22,684 nt of DNA. Source: an uncultured Collinsella sp. Its GTDB lineage: Bacteria; Actinomycetota; Coriobacteriia; Coriobacteriales; Coriobacteriaceae. The DNA lies in assembly GCA_900752475.1 (NCBI GenBank), contig CAADVJ010000195.1, forward strand, positions 1 to 22,684, written 5' to 3'. Shown here piece after piece: positions 20,856-22,684 of this stretch. Each line of letters begins with the position of its first letter. Position 1 is the first letter of the stretch. The translations under genes were made by a program, and so were the position numbers. Below the pieces are notes generated by a model that saw only the letters and a list, made by a program, of their open reading frames with translations, made no database searches and was not told the origin of the DNA.

Positions 20856-21854
20856 TTATTCCTCGACCGGCGTGAGCACCATGACAGCGCGCGTATTGCT
20901 AAATGACAGCGAGCGACAGGTCACGAGCGTCACGACCTTCGTTGCCGAGGCGGCGCGGTCGCCTGCATCGCTCGCCACCGCCGAGGCGCCGTCGAGCATC
21001 TCGGACAGGTAATTCTTCAGTCCGTCATCGCCCTCAAAGTTGGGCGTGCGCGCCTTGGCATACGTGTCCTCGACCACCTTGGTCGCCAGCGGGCGCAACT
21101 TATACGTCGCATCACGCGTGATGTAGTACACGTATTCCATGCTGTCGAACGTCGCCTGATCGGTCGTATCCGAAATCACGTTGAACATCGAACCGTCGTT
21201 CATATGATGACCGTAAATCGTGGTCTGCTGATCCACCATGCCCGGCGCGTTGTCGTCGCTATCCAGGAAGATGGCTCCCGAGGCATTGGCCGTACCGTCG
21301 AACAGCGTGTTGAGGTACTTGGAGTTGTTGTTGGTCTGCACCACGGGGTAGTTGATGTTGGTGCCGGGCGCGTAAATCCAACCCACAACCTCGGGATTTG
21401 TCTGGGCCAGCGCATTGAAGTCGACAATTGGCACGCCACTGGCGTCCTTGTCGCTCACATATTGCTTTTCGATTTTTTGATACGACTCGCTCGCCTGCTT
21501 GTAGCCAATCTGCGCGTTGATAAAGATGGCGGCCGCAGCAACGATCAGGCCAATGCCGATGATGATGAGCAGAATGGGAATGACGGAGCGGCGCTTTTTG
21601 CGCGGCGGCTCGGTATAGCTCGATGGCGCGGTATGCGCCGAAGAGCGAGGTGACTTCTTGGCCGTACTGTATGACGAAGGGCGATATGCAGCAGGCGTAT
21701 CCTGACGGCGATGCTTCGCCGGCGTCACGGGGCGCGGCGCGCGCGGCTGTTGAGGAGAGGATGTCCGACCCTGCTGCGGCGCGCGGGCTGCTCCCGACTT
21801 GGCTGGATCGGAAATCCGAGAAGCCGAAAAACGCTTTCCCTGATAGTCGGACAT
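20856..21854 (-). CDS. Class B-type sortase
   Basis: A 332-residue sortase, a membrane transpeptidase that joins surface proteins to the cell wall. Residues 1-90 are a long cytoplasmic tail rich in Pro, Ser, Arg and Lys (PQQPRAPRPVTPAKHRR, PPRKKRRS). The membrane segment is at about 91-113. The catalytic domain has the class B look: NPEVVGWIYAPGTNINYPVVQ, the active His in TIYGHHMNDGSMF (about 216-217), catalytic Cys313 in TLVTC, and Arg322 in SNTRAVMVLTPVEE. All three catalytic residues are present. AAGGAG lies just before the ATG at 21854. It sits 36 bases after purE, probably on the same transcript. No substrate gene is adjacent; the LAATG protein at the left edge is 19 kb away. Confidence 0.9.
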   Translation of the reverse strand: MSDYQGKRFSASRISDPAKSGAARAPQQGRTSSPQQPRAPRPVTPAKHRRQDTPAAYRPSSYSTAKKSPRSSAHTAPSSYTEPPRKKRRSVIPILLIIIGIGLIVAAAAIFINAQIGYKQASESYQKIEKQYVSDKDASGVPIVDFNALAQTNPEVVGWIYAPGTNINYPVVQTNNNSKYLNTLFDGTANASGAIFLDSDDNAPGMVDQQTTIYGHHMNDGSMFNVISDTTDQATFDSMEYVYYITRDATYKLRPLATKVVEDTYAKARTPNFEGDDGLKNYLSEMLDGASAVASDAGDRAASATKVVTLVTCRSLSFSNTRAVMVLTPVEE

Positions 21855-21890
21855 GGCTCTCCTTATGCTGCAAATGGACTGGCAGAGCGC

Positions 21891-22355
21891 TTAGGCGTCA
21901 GCCATCTCCTGCTTCATCTTCTCGATAACCTTGCGGTACTCGGGGTCGCAGGCGCCCAGGATCTGCGTGGCGTAAATGGCAGCGTTCTTGGCACCGTTGA
22001 TGGCCACACAGGCAACGGGCACGCCCGAAGGCATCTGCACCATCGACAGCAGCGAGTCCATACCACCCAGATCGCTCGTCTTCATAGGCACGCCGATGAC
22101 CGGCAGCGGCGTAAACGCAGCCACGACGCCGCCCAGGTGAGCAGCCTTGCCGGCAGCAGCGATAATCACCTTGATGCCGCGGTCGGCAGCAGTCGAGGCC
22201 CACTCATGGACCTTCGCCGGCGTGCGGTGCGCGCTCGCAATCACGAGCTCATAGGGCACGCCCAGTGCCTCGAGCTCGGCGGTGCAACCTTCCATAACGC
22301 CCAGATCGGACTTGGAGCCCATGATGATCCCGACAACCGGCTTCTGATCTGCCAT
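21891..22355 (-). CDS. purE: N5-carboxyaminoimidazole ribonucleotide mutase
   Basis: Class I PurE converts N5-CAIR to CAIR, step 6 of purine synthesis, together with PurK (not in this window). The 154-residue protein begins with VGIIMGSKSDLGVMEGC and continues with ELVIASAHRTPAKVHEWA (the substrate-binding Ser-Ala-His-Arg), IIAAAGKAAHLGGVVAA, LPVIGVPM and MPSGVPVACVAINGAKNAAIYA, all standard PurE motifs, and has the usual length. The ATG at 22355 has AGGAGG about 9 bases upstream; an in-frame TTG two codons earlier is less likely. It heads a leftward group with the sortase and MoaE-like genes. Confidence 0.95.
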   Translation of the reverse strand: MADQKPVVGIIMGSKSDLGVMEGCTAELEALGVPYELVIASAHRTPAKVHEWASTAADRGIKVIIAAAGKAAHLGGVVAAFTPLPVIGVPMKTSDLGGMDSLLSMVQMPSGVPVACVAINGAKNAAIYATQILGACDPEYRKVIEKMKQEMADA

Positions 22356-22406
22356 AAACAAAGACCTCCTGTTGAGAGCGGTGACGCGGCGAATCCGCGA
22401 CCCTTA

Positions 22407-22424
22407 ACTACTGAGAGTAGTATA
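22407..22424 (-). promoter_or_regulatory. purE promoter with overlapping dyad
   Basis: Reading leftward, TATACT (22419-22424) is a good -10. A perfect dyad ACTACT-gag-AGTAGT (22407-22421) overlaps its downstream edge and the likely start of transcription, as expected for a repressor site. The -35 is weak. About 50 bases of leader follow, with a small GCGG/CCGC hairpin. Confidence 0.5.
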
Positions 22425-22450
22425 GCTGCTCCCGTCCCTGCGGTCTCTGT

Positions 22451-22538
22451 GGCGCTTCGCGGGCGGGCCAGGCTTTATCTTCACTCCGGTTGCTTCGCAA
22501 AGTCGTTCAGATAGAGCCTGGCCCGCCCGCGAAGCGCC
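22451..22538. repeat. Inverted repeat with 30-base arms
   Basis: Arms 22451-22480 and 22509-22538 pair over 30 bases with a single G-U type pair; the outer 24 bases are perfect and very GC-rich. The 28-base loop contains TTGC-ttc-GCAA. There is no gene inside and no T run beside it, so it resembles a mobile palindrome (REP/MITE-like) or a large RNA hairpin rather than a simple terminator. Confidence 0.8.
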
Positions 22539-22584
22539 CTGCGACCTACCGGATATTGCCATGACGTACGTTGGCTGAAATAAT

Positions 22585-22631
22585 AAAGCAATGCCCGCCG
22601 TCCTTGACGGAGCGGCGGGGACGTGTGCTTT
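22585..22631 (-). terminator. Terminator-like hairpin near the right edge
   Basis: CCCGCCG (22594-22600) pairs with CGGCGGG (22613-22619), with inner TCC/GGA and outer AAAGCA/TGCTTT (22585-22590, 22626-22631) extending a bulged stem. On the leftward strand a T-rich stretch follows (GCTTTATTATTT), so it probably ends a gene lying beyond the window. Confidence 0.55.
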
Positions 22632-22639
22632 GTTGTTGC

Positions 22640-22656
22640 TGGGGGCACTGTCCCTT
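22640..22656. repeat. GGGACAG-type unit near the right edge
   Basis: GGGGGCACTGTCCCTT resembles the reverse complement of the unit at 8671-8690 (AGGGACAGTCCCCCAGTGCC). It is a further member of the dispersed family, here incomplete or diverged. Confidence 0.4.
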
Positions 22657-22684
22657 CCTGCCAAGGTGGAGGGGAGGGCCGAGC

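Noticed and set aside
22404..22664. An 86-codon minus-strand frame at the right edge
   Set aside because: It runs through the terminator-like hairpin and the long inverted repeat, so it is not a gene.
1..22684. A CRISPR array
   Set aside because: No regularly spaced repeat of CRISPR length was seen; the repeats found are isolated palindromes and short motifs.

Overview
The window looks like a chromosomal segment of a high-GC, gut-type member of the Coriobacteriia, most likely Collinsella. This is inferred from the gene set: a membrane-embedded LuxR-type regulator, a PF06541 membrane protein, a Fnr-like regulator of Coriobacteria type, and a surface protein ending in an LAATG sorting motif. 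No rRNA or tRNA was seen, so the genus is not proven.

Layout. (1) 1-2830: a secreted surface protein reads leftward off the window edge, divergent from a membrane LuxR-type regulator. (2) 2837-6538: a leftward polar amino acid ABC transporter operon (ATPase, binding lipoprotein, two permeases), followed by a cytidylate kinase-like gene. (3) 6786-9162: leftward genes for YqeY, a PrsA/SurA-type foldase and an orphan PTS EIIA. (4) 9228-10036: a RelB-like antitoxin and PIN toxin pair with its own promoter and operator. (5) About 10130-15100: a visibly AT-richer accessory stretch. It holds a 3' fragment of an AlbA_2/RecG-like gene, a Crp/Fnr regulator, small membrane and zinc-ribbon proteins of unknown role, and a Tat lipoprotein. 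Its intergenic DNA repeats an ATTTGATAA-type motif. (6) 15152-18770: purF, purM and purN, leftward. (7) 19056-20285: a rightward PF06541 membrane protein. (8) 20384-22355: leftward purE, a class B-type sortase and a MoaE-like protein. (9) 22356-22684: an intergenic region with a 30-bp-arm inverted repeat and a terminator-like hairpin.

How the parts work together. PurF, PurN, PurM and PurE cover steps 1, 3, 5 and 6 of de novo IMP synthesis. The transporter operon should import a polar amino acid such as glutamine, glutamate or arginine. The sortase and the LAATG surface protein are both parts of cell-envelope display, but nothing here shows that this sortase uses that protein. The foldase would help exported proteins fold.

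The most distinctive unexplained material is the AT-rich stretch with its repeated motif and unknown zinc-ribbon and membrane genes, a dispersed family of GGGGACAG-type palindromes between genes, and two very long intergenic hairpins. I found no CRISPR array, riboswitch, insertion sequence or complete novel defence system that I could support.
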